The notes under the pieces: generated by a model
The model's input: the letters and a program-made list of their open reading frames with translations, nothing else
The model's database searches: none
What the model was told of the DNA's origin: nothing
Program-made: the position numbers and the translations under genes
NCBI GenBank assembly: GCA_022036555.1
Contig: CM039120.1
Location: 24,580,227 to 24,644,226 of the forward strand
DNA: 64,000 nt
Origin: Microstegium vimineum
Taxonomy: Eukaryota; Streptophyta; Magnoliopsida; Poales; Poaceae
Direction: 5' to 3'
In this document: one piece after another, positions 34,968 through 45,776 of the stretch
Layout: each line of letters starts with the position of its first letter
Position numbering within the stretch: the stretch's first letter is position 1

Positions 34968-35386
34968 GGGGGCTGATCTTTGTGTTTCCCTCCTTTGGAT
35001 AGGTGGTGTTTGTGAGTTCCTTTGTGTCCAGGCTCGCGTCTCTAGCACGGTCTAGGCTAGGACCAGCACAGTACCACCTTTGAACGATTATTCAACTTGC
35101 TTTTGTGACTAACGTGGTGCTAGTATCTATCCTTGTCCATAACATTGGCCACCTACAGCTCCACATATTCGACTACAACTTGACAGGTGTTGTGCTACGG
35201 TACCGATACATTCACTTCCAAGGTTGCAGGCTTGCTGGTTGTTGACCCCTCTTGTTTGAGCAAGGTAAGAACTGGTAAGAGCTTGAGAAATAGGTTGAGA
35301 GCGAGTGCCTTGCTGTAGCTACATCCTAATAGTTGTAGGGCTTTTATTTCTTCACCTGTTTTCTTGTTGTTCTTGTCTTCTAAACC

Positions 35387-36610
35387 ATGTCAGGAACAGA
35401 GGATAATAACAACATGCCGCAATCTCCACGCACCAAGGGCATCATTCAACATTTTACAAGGCAAGTGCAGCTGCATACAGAAGGACTCGATGGAGATTTA
35501 CAGGTGACCAATGACAAGATTGGGCAACTAGAGGCCGCCCAACTTGCCACCACCACCAAGCTTACAGGAGTCGAAGCATCGGTTGCTCGTATGGACAAAA
35601 GCCTTGCCGCTCTTCTCCGTCGTTTTGATGACTTCCACACAAACGGCAAGGGTCAACATCAACATAATGACGCCCACAAGGATGAGGAGCGAGTCGAAGA
35701 TAATGACGAGGATGCTTACTCTGGTGATATGGACCTTGATAACAATGACCTTAGTGATCGACATCGCCTACGCTTCAATCGGAGAGGTATGGGTCACCGT
35801 CGACGTGAGGTACATAATAACAATGATGCTTTCAGTAAGATTAAATTTAAAATACCTCCTTTTGATGGTAAGTATGATCCTGATGCATACATTTCATGGG
35901 AAATTGCTGTTGACCAAAAGTTTGCATGCCACGAATTTCCTGAGAATACACGTGTTAGGGTTGCTACTAGTGAGTTTACTGACTTTGCTACTGTATGGTG
36001 GATAGAGTATAATAAGAAAAATCCTAATAACATACCACGTACTTGGGATGCTTTAAAAAAATCATGAGGGCTAGATTTGTTCCTTCTTACTATGCACGGG
36101 ATTTGCTACATAAACTACAACAACTAAGACAAGGTGCTAAAAGTGTAGAAGAGTATTATCAAGAATTACAAATGGGTATGTTGCGTTGTAATTTAGAGGA
36201 GGATGAGGAACCTGCTATGGCAAGATTTTTGGGTGGGTTAAATCGTGAAATTCAGGACATCCTTTCATATAAAGAGTACACTAATGTAACCCGTTTGTTT
36301 CATCTTGCTTGTAAAGCTGAAAGGGAAGTGCAGGGGCGACGTGCTAGTGTTCGGAATAACTTTTCTGCAGGGAAGACAAATTCATGGCAGTCCCGCACAC
36401 GTGCTACTATCCCATCCTCAAGTGACAAGCCTAGTGCTACTCCCACAAATTCAGTAGTCAAGACAGCCCAGAAGCCTAGTGCAAGTGCTTCGTCCGTAGC
36501 ATCGACAGGTAGAACGAGAGACATTTAGTGTCACCGGTGCCAGGGATATGGACATGTGATGCGTGAGTGTTCCAGCAAGCGCGTTATGGTCGTCAAAGAT
36601 AATGGTGAGT
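35387..36610 (+). pseudogene. B gag
   Basis: Starts at the ATG at 35387 (MSGTEDNNNM). Residues ~1-90 are a helical region, ~95-140 are acidic, then the retrotransposon Gag core (KIKFKIPPFDGKYDPDAYI, CHEFPENTRVRVA, VWWIEYNKK). The frame is lost at a run of seven A at 36055-36061 and continues one frame over from 36062 (RFVPSYYARDLL, SVEEYYQELQ, MARFLGGLNREIQDIL). A Ser/Thr-rich linker ends in TAG at 36526-36528, directly before the zinc knuckle CHRCQGYGHVMREC (36529-36570). Two lesions only; either may be genuine or a base-call problem at the A run. Confidence 0.88.
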
Positions 36611-39600
36611 GTTCGTCCGCTAGTGATTTTGATGAAGATACACTTGCATTGCTTGTCGCTGACCATGCAGGTAGTGAAGAATGTATAGAAGAACATATTA
36701 ATGTAGGTGAAGCCGACCGCTATGAGAGCCTCATTGTACAGCGTGTGCTTAGTGCACAAATGGAGAAGGCAGAGCAAAATCAGCGACACACGTTGTTCCA
36801 AACAAAGTGTGTCATCAAGGAGCGTTCATGTCGCATGATAATCGATGGAGGTAGCTGCAACAACTTGGCCGGCGATGACATGGTGGAGAAGCTTGCGCTT
36901 ACCACCAAACCACACCCACATCCATATTACATTCAATGGTTAAATAACAGCGGTAAGGCAAAGGTAACTAGACTTGTGCGAATCAATTTTTCCATTGGAT
37001 CCTATAAAGATGTGGTTGAATGTGATGTTGTGCCTATGCAAGCTTGTAATGTGCTGCTAGGCCGACCATGGCAATTTGATAGAGATTCTATGCATTATGG
37101 TAGAACAAATCAATATTCTTTTCTATACCATGATAGAAAAATTGTGTTGCATCCTATGTCCCCTGAAGCTATTATGCAAGATGATGTAGCTAAAGCCTCA
37201 AAAGCTAAAAGTGAGAGCAATAAAAATGACCAATCTGTTGCTGATATGAAAGAGGAGATAAAATTGACAGGAAATTGTTTGCTTGCAACTAAATCTGATA
37301 TTAATGAGTTGAATGCTTCCACTACTGTTGCTTATGCTGTAGTATGCAAAGAGGTATTGATTTCCCTTCAAGATATGCAGCGTTCTTTGCCTCCTGCTAT
37401 CGCTAACATTTTGCAGGAGTATTCGGATGTGTTCCCAAGTGAAATACCATCGGGCCTGCCACCACTTCGAGGCATTGAGCACCAAATTGACCTGATTCCT
37501 GGTGCCTCATTGCCCAACCGTGCACCATATAGGACCAATCCAGAAGAAACAAAGGAGATTCAGCGTCAAGTGCAAGAACTTCTCGGCAAAGGTTACATAC
37601 GTGAGTCTCTAAGTCCTTGAGCTGTTCCGGTTATTTTAGTGCCTAAGAAAGATGGATCGTGGCGTATGTGTGTGGATTGTCGGGCTATTAATAATATTAC
37701 TATTCGATATCGTCATCCAATTCCACGATTAGATGACATGCTAGATGAATTGAGTGGTGCTGTTGTGTTTTCCAAAGTGGATTTGCGTAGCGGGTATCAT
37801 CAGATTCGCATGAAATTGGGAGATGAATGGAAAACTGCTTTCAAAACTAAGTTCGGTTTGTATGAGTGGTTAGTCATGCCTTTTGGGTTAACTAATGCAC
37901 CTAGTACCTTCATGAGATTGATGAATGAGGTTTTGCGTGCTTTCATTGGAAGATTTGTTGTTGTTTATTTTGATGATATATTAATTTACAGCAAATCTAT
38001 GGAAGAACATATTGATCATTTATGTGTTGTTTTTAAAGCTCTACGGGAGGCACGTTTATTTGGTAACCTTGATAAGTGCACCTTTTGCACAGATCGTGTT
38101 TCTTTTCTTGGCTATGTTGTTACTCCACAGGATATTGAGGTTGATAAAGCCAAGGTGGACGCTATACAGGGTTGGCCAGTACCAAATACTATCACCCAAG
38201 TGCGGAGTTTTCTAGGACTTGCTGGGTTCTATCGTCGCTTTGTGCAGGATTTCAGCACCATTGCTGCACCATTGAATGAGCTTACGAAGAAGGGAGTCGT
38301 GTTTTCTTGGGGAACCCCACAAGAGAATGCCTTCAACATGTTGAAAGATAAGTTGACAAATGCGCCTCTTCTCCAACTTCCTGATTTTAATAAGACTTTT
38401 GAACTTGAATGTGATGCTAGTGGAATTGGATTGGGTGGTGTTTTGTTACAAGAAGGTAAACCCATTGCATATTTTAGTGAGAAACTAAGTGGGCCTCTTC
38501 TGAATTATTCTACTTATGATAAGGAATTGTATGCTCTCGTGCGAACATTAGAAACATGGCAGCATTATTTGTGGCCCAAAGAATTTGTTATTCATTCTGA
38601 TCATGAATCCTTAAAGCATATTCGTAGTCAAGTAAAACTGAACCGTAGACATGCTAAGTGGGTTGACTTTATTGAATCTTTTCCTTATATCATTAAGCAC
38701 AAGAAAGGGAAAGAGAATGTCATTGCTGATGCTTTGTCTAGGAGATATACTTTATTAACACAACTTGACTATAAGATCTTTGGTTTGGAAACAATTAAAC
38801 AACAATATATACATGATAATGATTTTAAAGACGTGTTGCTGCAATGTAAGGATGGAAAAGCATGGAATAAATTTGTTCTAAATGATGGCTTTGTGTTTAG
38901 AGCTAACAAGCTATGCATTCCAGCTAGCTCCGTTCGTTTGTTGTTGCTTCAGGAAGCGCATGGAGGTGGCTTGATGGGACATTTTGGAGCAAAGAAGACA
39001 GAGGACATACTTGCTGGTCATTTCTTTTGGCCAAAGATGAGGAGAGATGTGGAGAGATTTGTTTCTCGCTGCACGACTTGTCAAAAGGCGAAGTCACGAT
39101 TAAATCCACACGGTTTGTATATGCCTGTACCTGTTCCTAATGCTCCTTGGGAAGATATTTCTATGGATTTTGTTTTGGGATTGCCAAGGACTAGGAAGGG
39201 TCGTGATAGTGTTTTTGTGGTTGTGGATAGATTTTCTAAGATGGCACACTTTATACCTTGTCATAAAACTGATGATGCTACACATATTGCTGATTTGTTC
39301 TTTCGAGAAGTTGTTCGTTTGCATGGTGTGCCAAATACAATTGTTTCTGATCGAGATGCTAAATTTCTTAGCCATTTTTGGAGAACTTTATGGGGTAAAT
39401 TGGGGATTAAGCTTTTATTTTCTACCATATGTCATCCCCAAACTGATGGTCAAACTGAAGTTGTGAATAGAACTTTGTCTACTATGTTAAGGGCTGTTTT
39501 AAAGAAGAATATTAAGATGTGGGAAGATTGTTTGCCTCATATTGAGTTTGCTTATAATCGTTCATTGCATTCTACTACCAAGATGTGCCCATTTGAGGTT

Positions 39601-40229
39601 GTTTATGGCTTGTTACCACGTGCTCCTATTGATTTAATGCCTCTACCAACTTCTGAACAATTGAATTTTGATGCTAAGCAACGTGCTAAGTTGATGTTAA
39701 AATTGCATGAAACAACTAAAGAAAACATAGAGCGCATGAATGCTAAGTATAAGATTGCTGGTGATAAAGGTAGAAAGCAATTGATTTTGAACCTGGTGAT
39801 TTGGTTTGGTTGCATTTGAGAAAGGATAGGTTTCCTGAATTGAGAAAATCTAAATTGCTGCCTAGAGCTAATGGACCATTTAAAGTGCTAAAACGTATTA
39901 ATGAGAATGCATATAAGCTTGATCTTCCTGTATCTTTTGGGATTAGTCCCACATTTAACATTGCAGATTTGAAGCCATATTTGGGAGAGGAGGATGATGA
40001 GGACATCACCACCACACCAACACCATCTCCAGCACCACTTGGTCCTATTACTCGTGCTCGTGCCCGTGAACTCAATCATCAAGTAAGTTTATTCTCAAAC
40101 TCTTGTCCATTATATTTAGACAATGGAGACACGTGCACTCTTGTTTTGCTCAGGAACAATGGAGAGGATCAATGGGACACGGGATGGGCGCTAGCTGGAT
40201 TTGGACTGCAGGACAGCACCAACTTGTGA
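36571..40229 (+). pseudogene. B pol polyprotein
   Basis: Protease near 36830-37080 (IIDGGSCNNL in place of D-S/T-G, as in many relatives; VLLGRPWQFD). TGA at 37618-37620, then RT: WRMCVDCRAINN, VDLRSGYHQIR, VVYFDDILIYS. RNase H: ECDASGIGLGG, DKELYALVR, HSDHESLK, IADALSRR, all acidic residues present. Integrase: H-H-C-C region (GHFGAKKTEDI...CTTCQ), Asp in SMDFVLGL, Asp in VSDRDAKF, Glu in GQTEVVNR. A shift near 39785 moves to the last frame (DLVWLHLRKDRF, GPFKVLKRI, GPITRARARELN), which ends at 40229, 260 bases inside the 3' LTR. All catalytic residues are retained; one stop and one shift interrupt it. Confidence 0.9.
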
Positions 40230-40904
40230 TGGATGCCACGACTTCATACGGACTCCGATTGGGACATTCTCGCACTTTTTGGAAAGCTTATCAAGTCTAC
40301 TTTCCAACGGATCCAGAAGCATGGCTATACCTTATCAGATGCGTCCAGAGTCATCGTTTTTGTACTGAGACCTTTTCTGTCCACCGGTGCCGCGTCACCT
40401 TATTTTGGGCCTGTGGCCCATGTATCAAGTTGGGTCCATTAGGGACGCGTCCTAGGGTTGGAGAACGACCCCAACACCCTTGTGGTCGTTCCCCCAACTC
40501 CTTATAAGTCGTTCGAGCCGCCACAAACAGTTTAGGTTTTGTTTCGTCGAGTTAGCTATTGCTACCGCCTTTCAGCGCGCGTGTTGGATCAACCGTCCGT
40601 CTAATTGTCATCAGAACCTCACCATATTGTGTTCTCAAATTGAAACCTTCATATTCATCTTGCAATTGAGTGCTTGTTCATCTTGTTCTTGCTGGTTCTT
40701 CGATTGCTTGCAGGACGGGAGCCCTAGTGGCTGGTTGTCGCGCCGCAAGATCACGGCAGCCATCGGAGGTGGTGTATCGGTTGCTAAGGCGCAGCGTCCT
40801 TGGACGGTTGTAGTCGAGCCATGAACGTCATCTCCATCCACCAATCGAGTTATCCCCCAACTCTCATCGAAAGATCGGACTGCGAACCCTACGGGTCGTC
40901 ATCA
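39970..40904 (+). repeat. 3' LTR of B
   Basis: 935 bases from TGAAGCCATATTTGG to GTCGTCATCA. Its first 260 bases are pol coding sequence. No separate purine-rich tract of the gggga type is obvious just upstream. Confidence 0.85.
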
Positions 40905-41664
40905 GCTTGTCATCTTCAAGAGCCTCCACTTGCTCCTCGGCCATAGACATCAAAGACAAAGCGAACAAAGAGTGTGAAGGCTCAGAGGAGGAAGAAGACG
41001 TACTGCCAGTGCCAGAAACCAATGCCATAGATGGTTTCGACAGGTTTTCAAGCTTGGCCCGGGTCGGGTAGTCAATTTCCGAGGACTTAAGCTTGCTGAA
41101 CAGTTCATCCACGGTCAGGGCATCATAGCCTGGTGACTCCTGAATGGCAGCCACCTTCATCTCCCACACCTTCCGATCAAGAGCATGCAAAAGTTTGATA
41201 GCCATCTCATGATCATTATAAGGCAAGTTGGCTCGATTAGCGCACATCTTGTTGATGATAAATTGGAAGCGAGTGAACATCCTGTCAACAGATTCACCGG
41301 CCAATTGAACGAAGTTCTTGTACTCCCTATGGTACGTGTCGAAGCGTCTGGACTTGATCTGAGGGATGTCCTCATGATATCGCACAAGTGTTTGTCAGAT
41401 CTCTCGTGCCGTAGTGAGACTTGAAACCCGCTCAAACTCAGGAAGAGACAGATTCGACAAGAGGATGCTACGAGCTCTTGCGTTCAACGCATATTGCGTG
41501 ATTTGAAGCTCATTGATCCAAGCACCAAGAACCACATAGTCCGAATTCTCACAAATCTCCCAAATTTTCAAATCAAGCACTTGAAGGTAAGCGCACATGC
41601 GCACCTTCTAATAGGCGAAATTCGTTCCATCGAAAAACGGAGGTTTGCCAACACCTTGCTCCAT
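40905..41664 (-). pseudogene. Copia-1 gag, N-terminal part (UBN2)
   Basis: Starts at the ATG at 41664 (MEQGVGKPPFFDGTNFAY), then a TAG where Copia-2 has Trp. It continues as the UBN2 Gag domain: VRMCAYLQVLDLKIWE, ITQYALNARARSILL, a second stop near 41397, then RRFDTYHREYKNFVQLAGE, MFTRFQFIINKM, HALDRKVWEMKV, DELFSKLKSSEID and SEPSHSLFALSL, ending EDDKL at the B insertion. The rest of gag resumes at 33330. Confidence 0.9.
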
Positions 41665-41713
41665 GTCGCCTTCGCGGATCAAGAACCGTGTAAGGTGGAT
41701 TGATCCTTAACCA

Positions 41714-41725
41714 GCTCTGATACCA
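41714..41725 (-). other. Primer-binding site (tRNA-Met type), Copia-1
   Basis: Minus strand TGGTATCAGAGC, two bases inside the 5' LTR. Confidence 0.93.
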
Positions 41726-41727
41726 AT

Positions 41728-42472
41728 TGAAGGAGCGAGAACGGTGACTAGAGGGGGGGGTGAATGGGAGCCAAATAAAAATTCCTTTCAGAAACTCCTA
41801 TTGCTTGACCCTTGTCCCAAAATTCAACTTCAAAAACTTTGACTCGCTACGACCTAACGAGTAGGTGGACACCTTAGGAGTGGTCCTAAAGGTGCAGCGG
41901 AGCGGTCGGAAAACCTCAACGAACAAGCCATGGAAGAACGAGAGGAAAGCAAGCTTCCTGGGGTTTCCCGGACTGTCCGGACCCTAGGCTCGGACTGTCC
42001 ACTGTACAGGTGAAAACACACGCCGGACTGTCCACCAAAATTCCCGGACTGTCCACTGGCCAGTGGAAAGAAAACACAAGTTTCTTGAGAAGCCCCTACT
42101 GGGTTCCCGGGCTGTCCTCGACTAGGCGCTGGACTGTCCGCGCCCGGTAACAGGGAAGGCCCGGACTGTCCGCGGTTTGCGCCGGACTATCCGCCGACAA
42201 AATCCCAAAAACCAAACGAATCTAGACAAGTTCTGTTTGGCTACAGGCTATGTCCTGGACTGTCCGCGGACTACTTGCGGACTGTCCGCAAGTCACACAG
42301 AGAGACCACTGTCACTAGACATAGCACCTGCACACCACAAGCCGATAGACAAGTACACATTTGCTTTCGCAAAGAGGTTAGGGTAAGCCACTCAAACTGA
42401 AACGCTCAAGTGTTGGGCAATCACTCATCACAAAACTGAACTACATGGGTTCTTATCCTCCATGTGTTCATA
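41728..42472 (-). repeat. 5' LTR of Copia-1 (internally deleted)
   Basis: 745 bases from TGAAGGAGC to GTTCATA. It lacks about 1.2 kb present at 15705-16950 in the 3' LTR; the junction is at CAGAGAGACC/ACTGTCACTAG near 42306. It keeps the fullest GGACTGTCC array. Confidence 0.9.
41970..42287. repeat. GGACTGTCC palindrome array in copia LTR
   Basis: Eight exact copies of the dyad GGACTGTCC start at 41970, 41992, 42025, 42046, 42131, 42163, 42257 and 42279, plus variants at about 42109 and 42184. Similar motifs occur in maize Opie/Ji LTRs as I recall them. Regulatory role is inferred. Confidence 0.8.
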
Positions 42473-42477
42473 GATGG

Positions 42478-42507
42478 TAACAAAATGGCTCATTTTTACC
42501 GTCAACA
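42478..42507 (-). repeat. 5' LTR of Y, outer end
   Basis: Thirty bases (TAACAAAATGGCTC ... CCGTCAACA) that complete the Y LTR after the Copia-1 insertion; they match 7024-7053. The gatgg at 42473-42477 is the duplicated target. Confidence 0.88.
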
Positions 42508-43371
42508 GCCTTGACTGAGGAGAAAAATGTCTTATCTACCAATCCCATTTTAAAACCCTTAGCAAGCAAAAAAGTTTTCAATCTATCGTACCATGCTCTA
42601 GGTGCATGTTTCAAACCGTACAAAGCTTTATGGAGTTTGAAAACATGGTTTGGAAACTTGGGATTTTCAAAACCGAGAGGTTGTCTAACATACACTTCCT
42701 CCTCTATGTAGCCATTTAAGAAAGCACTTTTAACGTCCATTTGAAAAAGTTTAAAACCCTTAGAAGCCGCAAAAGCTAAAATGATTCTAATGGTTTCTAA
42801 AAACGCTATGGGAGCAAAGGTTTCCTCATAATCTATTCCGTCCATTTGACAAAAGCCTTGCGCTACCAACCTATCCTTGTTGCGCACTACCACCCCATTC
42901 TCACTTTGTTTGTTTTTAAAATCCCAATTGGTACCTATAGGGTGGCATCATGGTGGTGGTGGCACTAAGACCCAAACGTGGTTTCGCTTAAAGTTTTCCA
43001 ACTCCTCATGCATGGCATTAACCCAATCCAGATCCATCAATGCGTGTCTAACATCTCAGGGCTCAAAAGAAGCGACAAAAGCCGAATGATCAAAGTGAGA
43101 GAGATAGGACCTACACCGCGTGACTCGACGGTCAATGTCGCCTATGATGTTCTCCGGTAGGTGCTGCTGTTGGATGTAGCGGGAAGCCTGCCTGGAAGAA
43201 GCTGCCTCCCCCTCGATAGCAGTTGGAGCCCCCTCAGGTGCAACGGGCACCGACTGAGGAAGCTGCTCGAACGGCCCCCCATGTAGAAGAAGTAGACGGG
43301 TTGGGCCGTGAGCCGAAGTGGACGTCGCAGGGTCAATGGGGCAGCTGGTGGAGTCGGCTCAGGATCACCCC
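42508..43371 (-). pseudogene. Copia-3 RT and linker fragment
   Basis: Minus-strand SIRE-type fragment. The linker (SLPATS... region, 43370-43060) carries RSYLSHFDHSAFVASFEP; RT follows with RLVAQGFCQMDGIDYEETFA, FQMDVKSAFLNGYIEEE, KALYGLKHAPRAWYD and LLAKGFKMGLVDK, ending at the Y insertion (42507). Element T interrupts it at 43371. It overlaps Copia-4 in content, so it is a separate copy. The remaining Copia-3 parts are not in the window. Confidence 0.88.
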
Positions 43372-43849
43372 GGTGACACCCTGTGTCAAGCTTGCATTAG
43401 GATCATCATTAGCCACTAAGCATAAGCATTTCCTTGCATTCCTATTTTGCATATGGCATCTCATGAGTATGGCTTTATATTGGAATTAGAATTTAATAGG
43501 AGTTTCATGCCCTAGCCTTAGTGATCTTGTTTAGTTAAGTTCGTTACTTCTAAAGTTAAGTGAAATGCTTTTCTTGTTAACCTTATTGTCTAATTAAGCT
43601 TGCTTTAAATATTAAAAAGTTTAAGTAATTCTTTTCCCCTCTAAATGGTTTAATTATCTCTAAAACTACAACCTTTTAAAAAAGAGTTTTCAGGAAATCT
43701 GATCTACATGAATAATGTAGAGAATAATATTCTGAACAACTTTGGTTTAAATTTCAACTCCTTGTTTTGAGTTTTTAAAATACTTTGAATCAAATTCAGT
43801 TTGAAACAAATGAAAGAAAAATGAAAAAAGGGAAAGAGACCTGAAGTGG

Positions 43850-44930
43850 GTCGCGTCCACCCTTTCGGCCCGCTCGGCCTTTCGCCGCACCCACATGCAC
43901 GCGTGCACACTAGCACCCCGACCGAGTCCCCGACCGGTCACGTTTGCACTCGAGCACGAATCCATGCTAAACGGTGCCAGGACCAAGAATGCCGAACGCA
44001 ATCACGTTCGCCCGCTCACCATGCCCCGCAGCCTACTCTGCCTCGCTGCCGCGCTGTAGCCATCGCATCGAGGCCCCCACTGGCCGCGCCGATTGGCCAC
44101 GACTACGCCAGAGGGAGCGCCTACACCCTCTCTCCCTCTCGCACTCGCCTGCACCAACGCTCACTTGCTCTCTCGCCACTCTGCTTTGCCTTCGCCACGC
44201 CAAGCACCGAGAGCCTGTAAACGGGGCCTTCATCGCCTCGCTCCATCCTAGATCTTCTGCTCGATCAACCTCGCACACCGCATCGCCTTTGCTTTGCACA
44301 CGCCCTGCTCACCCCAGCTACGCCCGCCGTGCTCCACCCACGCTGGAACGCCTCCGCCGTTCCTTGGCTCACAGTTGCCACCACAAAAGCCATGCCGCGT
44401 TCACCTCTGTTGCCTCCATCTCTAGGGTAACACCACCAGAGGTGGTAGAGGTGAGAACGCCCTTCCTCGCGCACTCATTCGCACTGGAACACCAAATCAC
44501 CAAGCACCGTGCGCCATTGCCGCCGCCGCGGAGCTCGCAGGTGGCCGGAACTCGTCAGAGCTCCTCCGGTCCAACCGACCCCCACAACGCACTCACCACA
44601 TCACCGCGGTGCTCACAGACCCGCTCGTCGAGCAGAACGCCACCAGTAGCGACCCCACCGCGTCACGCCACCACACTACACCACCACCTCACATCGCCGA
44701 CCACTTACACGGTCGTGCTGGTTCAACTGAGCACCCTAGTCGCTTCGCGTCATCACCACGAGCACGCCAAGCACCGCACCGCCGCTGGCGAACGCATCGT
44801 TCAGCATCGTGCTCTGCTCTCTGCCCATAGGCAAGTGGACCTGGGTTGATTGCTAGACCCCACTCGTCAGCCGCCCACGCACACTGGGCCGAGCCCATAC
44901 ACTGTGGACCGTGGGCCAGTTTCAGAAATG
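43850..44930 (+). repeat. GC-rich block inside T LTR
   Basis: About 1.1 kb of strongly GC-rich sequence in an otherwise AT-rich LTR; repeated in the 3' LTR at about 54360-55650, which holds ~240 additional bases (54431-54671). Long open frames occur on both strands (for example 43974-44849 plus) but they differ between copies, and no protein family is recognisable. Confidence 0.7.
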
Positions 44931-45776
44931 CATTTCTCTTTTATTCAATTTCAGTAATTACTTGAACGCTTGTTTATATTGTATCTAGGGTTCTGTTAAT
45001 CCTTAAATGATGAAATAAATCTTGTTAGTCGCTATACATGAATATCTTTCTGTGAAAATTATAAAAGTAATTTTTGGAGAATGTCTTTAGTACTAATGTT
45101 TAAATAGTTTTTTTCTGCATTTATTAAAATTTAAGTGTGTTCCTGTATCAAATGACCAAACAAAAATGTGAAGGTATTATGCTAGCTCTGTCATCCTATG
45201 CAGAAGCTAGGAAAAATATGAGATGCCATGTTTCTCTGTAGAAATTAATTAATATCTATTAAAAGGTGTTTCTGCTATTTTCTTAGATAAATTCCGGTGG
45301 TAATTTTATGCATAGATAAATCATGAAAGTTTTTGTGTAGTCTCTGTATGTCATGCTCTGTCTAAGAAAAATATAATATGTGGTATGTTGTATGGAAGAA
45401 AATATACTTGTAGTTCAAGTATTCTTTTCTAGGTTTCCCTTGGAAAATCAAATAGAAAATAATCTGGTAGTGTTGATCATGGAATTTTCTTGATAAATAT
45501 CTTACTGAGTAAAGAACCTTGTAAAAATAATATATAGCATGTTTCACTCTGTTAGCCAGTAGGTCTAGTTCAAAGGCCTTTTTCTGCAATTAAATTCGCC
45601 TTTTTATGTCTGCTGTTTGTAGGTTTTCTATGTGTGAAATTTCTGCAGTAGTATCCAGTAGGCCTCCTCTGTCCTCTGTAATTTTTGTAGATTTTTCTGA
45701 CTGATCTTTAATAGGCTTTCTGTGAAAAAATGGAGCTAAAGTGAATAGTTAAGTTGATTCTAAATGCAACCTTTGA

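Larger units (their letters stand above)
34264..35386 (+). mobile_element. B untranslated leader
   Basis: 1.1 kb before the gag ATG. No coding frame. Holds the 64-base tandem repeat, a GA run and an A-rich tract listed separately. Confidence 0.75.
33331..40904 (+). mobile_element. Chromovirus B (CRM-like), young insertion
   Basis: Plus-strand gypsy element in the gag of Copia-1. Its two LTRs differ by one substitution (34165 versus 40821) and a 15-base deletion near 33337. Order: 5' LTR, tRNA-Met-like primer site, 1.1-kb leader, gag with zinc knuckle, protease, RT, RNase H, integrase, and a pol end running into the 3' LTR. The right flank begins gcttg; the left flank lacks this copy and the first LTR bases, consistent with a 7-base loss at the left edge. 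Pol extension into the LTR and absence of a classic chromodomain suggest the CRM lineage; that placement is inference. Confidence 0.88.
15372..42472 (-). mobile_element. Copia-1, SIRE/Maximus-type element with two nested insertions
   Basis: Minus-strand Ty1/copia element flanked by gatgg at 15367-15371 and 42473-42477. Without F1 (19393-29084) and B (33331-40904) it is about 9.8 kb: 5' LTR (42472-41728), tRNA-Met primer site, gag with UBN2, zinc knuckle, coiled coil and second knuckle, protease, integrase, RT, RNase H, a 1.5-kb 3' spacer, polypurine tract and 3' LTR. Nonsense changes include a TAG in the Gag YWKV motif and a TGA in the protease DSG; the integrase catalytic Glu is Gln. An old, dead copy. 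Confidence 0.93.
6627..42507 (-). mobile_element. Athila-type gypsy element Y, split by Copia-1
   Basis: Order on the minus strand: 5' LTR (42507-42478 and 15371-13912), tRNA-Asp-type primer site, gag, protease, RT, RNase H, integrase, an extra ORF, a spacer, a polypurine tract and a truncated 3' LTR. The interruption is Copia-1 with the 5-base duplication gatgg. Removing Copia-1 rejoins the LTR so that it reads like the 3' LTR. The 42507 end lies in copia RT sequence (Copia-3), so Y inserted there. The 3' LTR is cut short, so Y's own target duplication cannot be tested. By hand count the shared ~430 bases of the two LTRs differ at roughly 4%. Confidence 0.85.

Noticed and set aside
41970..42287. 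Regular short repeats as a CRISPR array
   Set aside because: The unit is 9 bases, spacing is variable, and the site is a plant retrotransposon LTR.
43974..44849. 291-codon open frame, possible host gene
   Set aside because: It lies inside the T LTR in GC-rich sequence that is open on both strands, the frame differs in the other LTR, and no protein family is recognisable.
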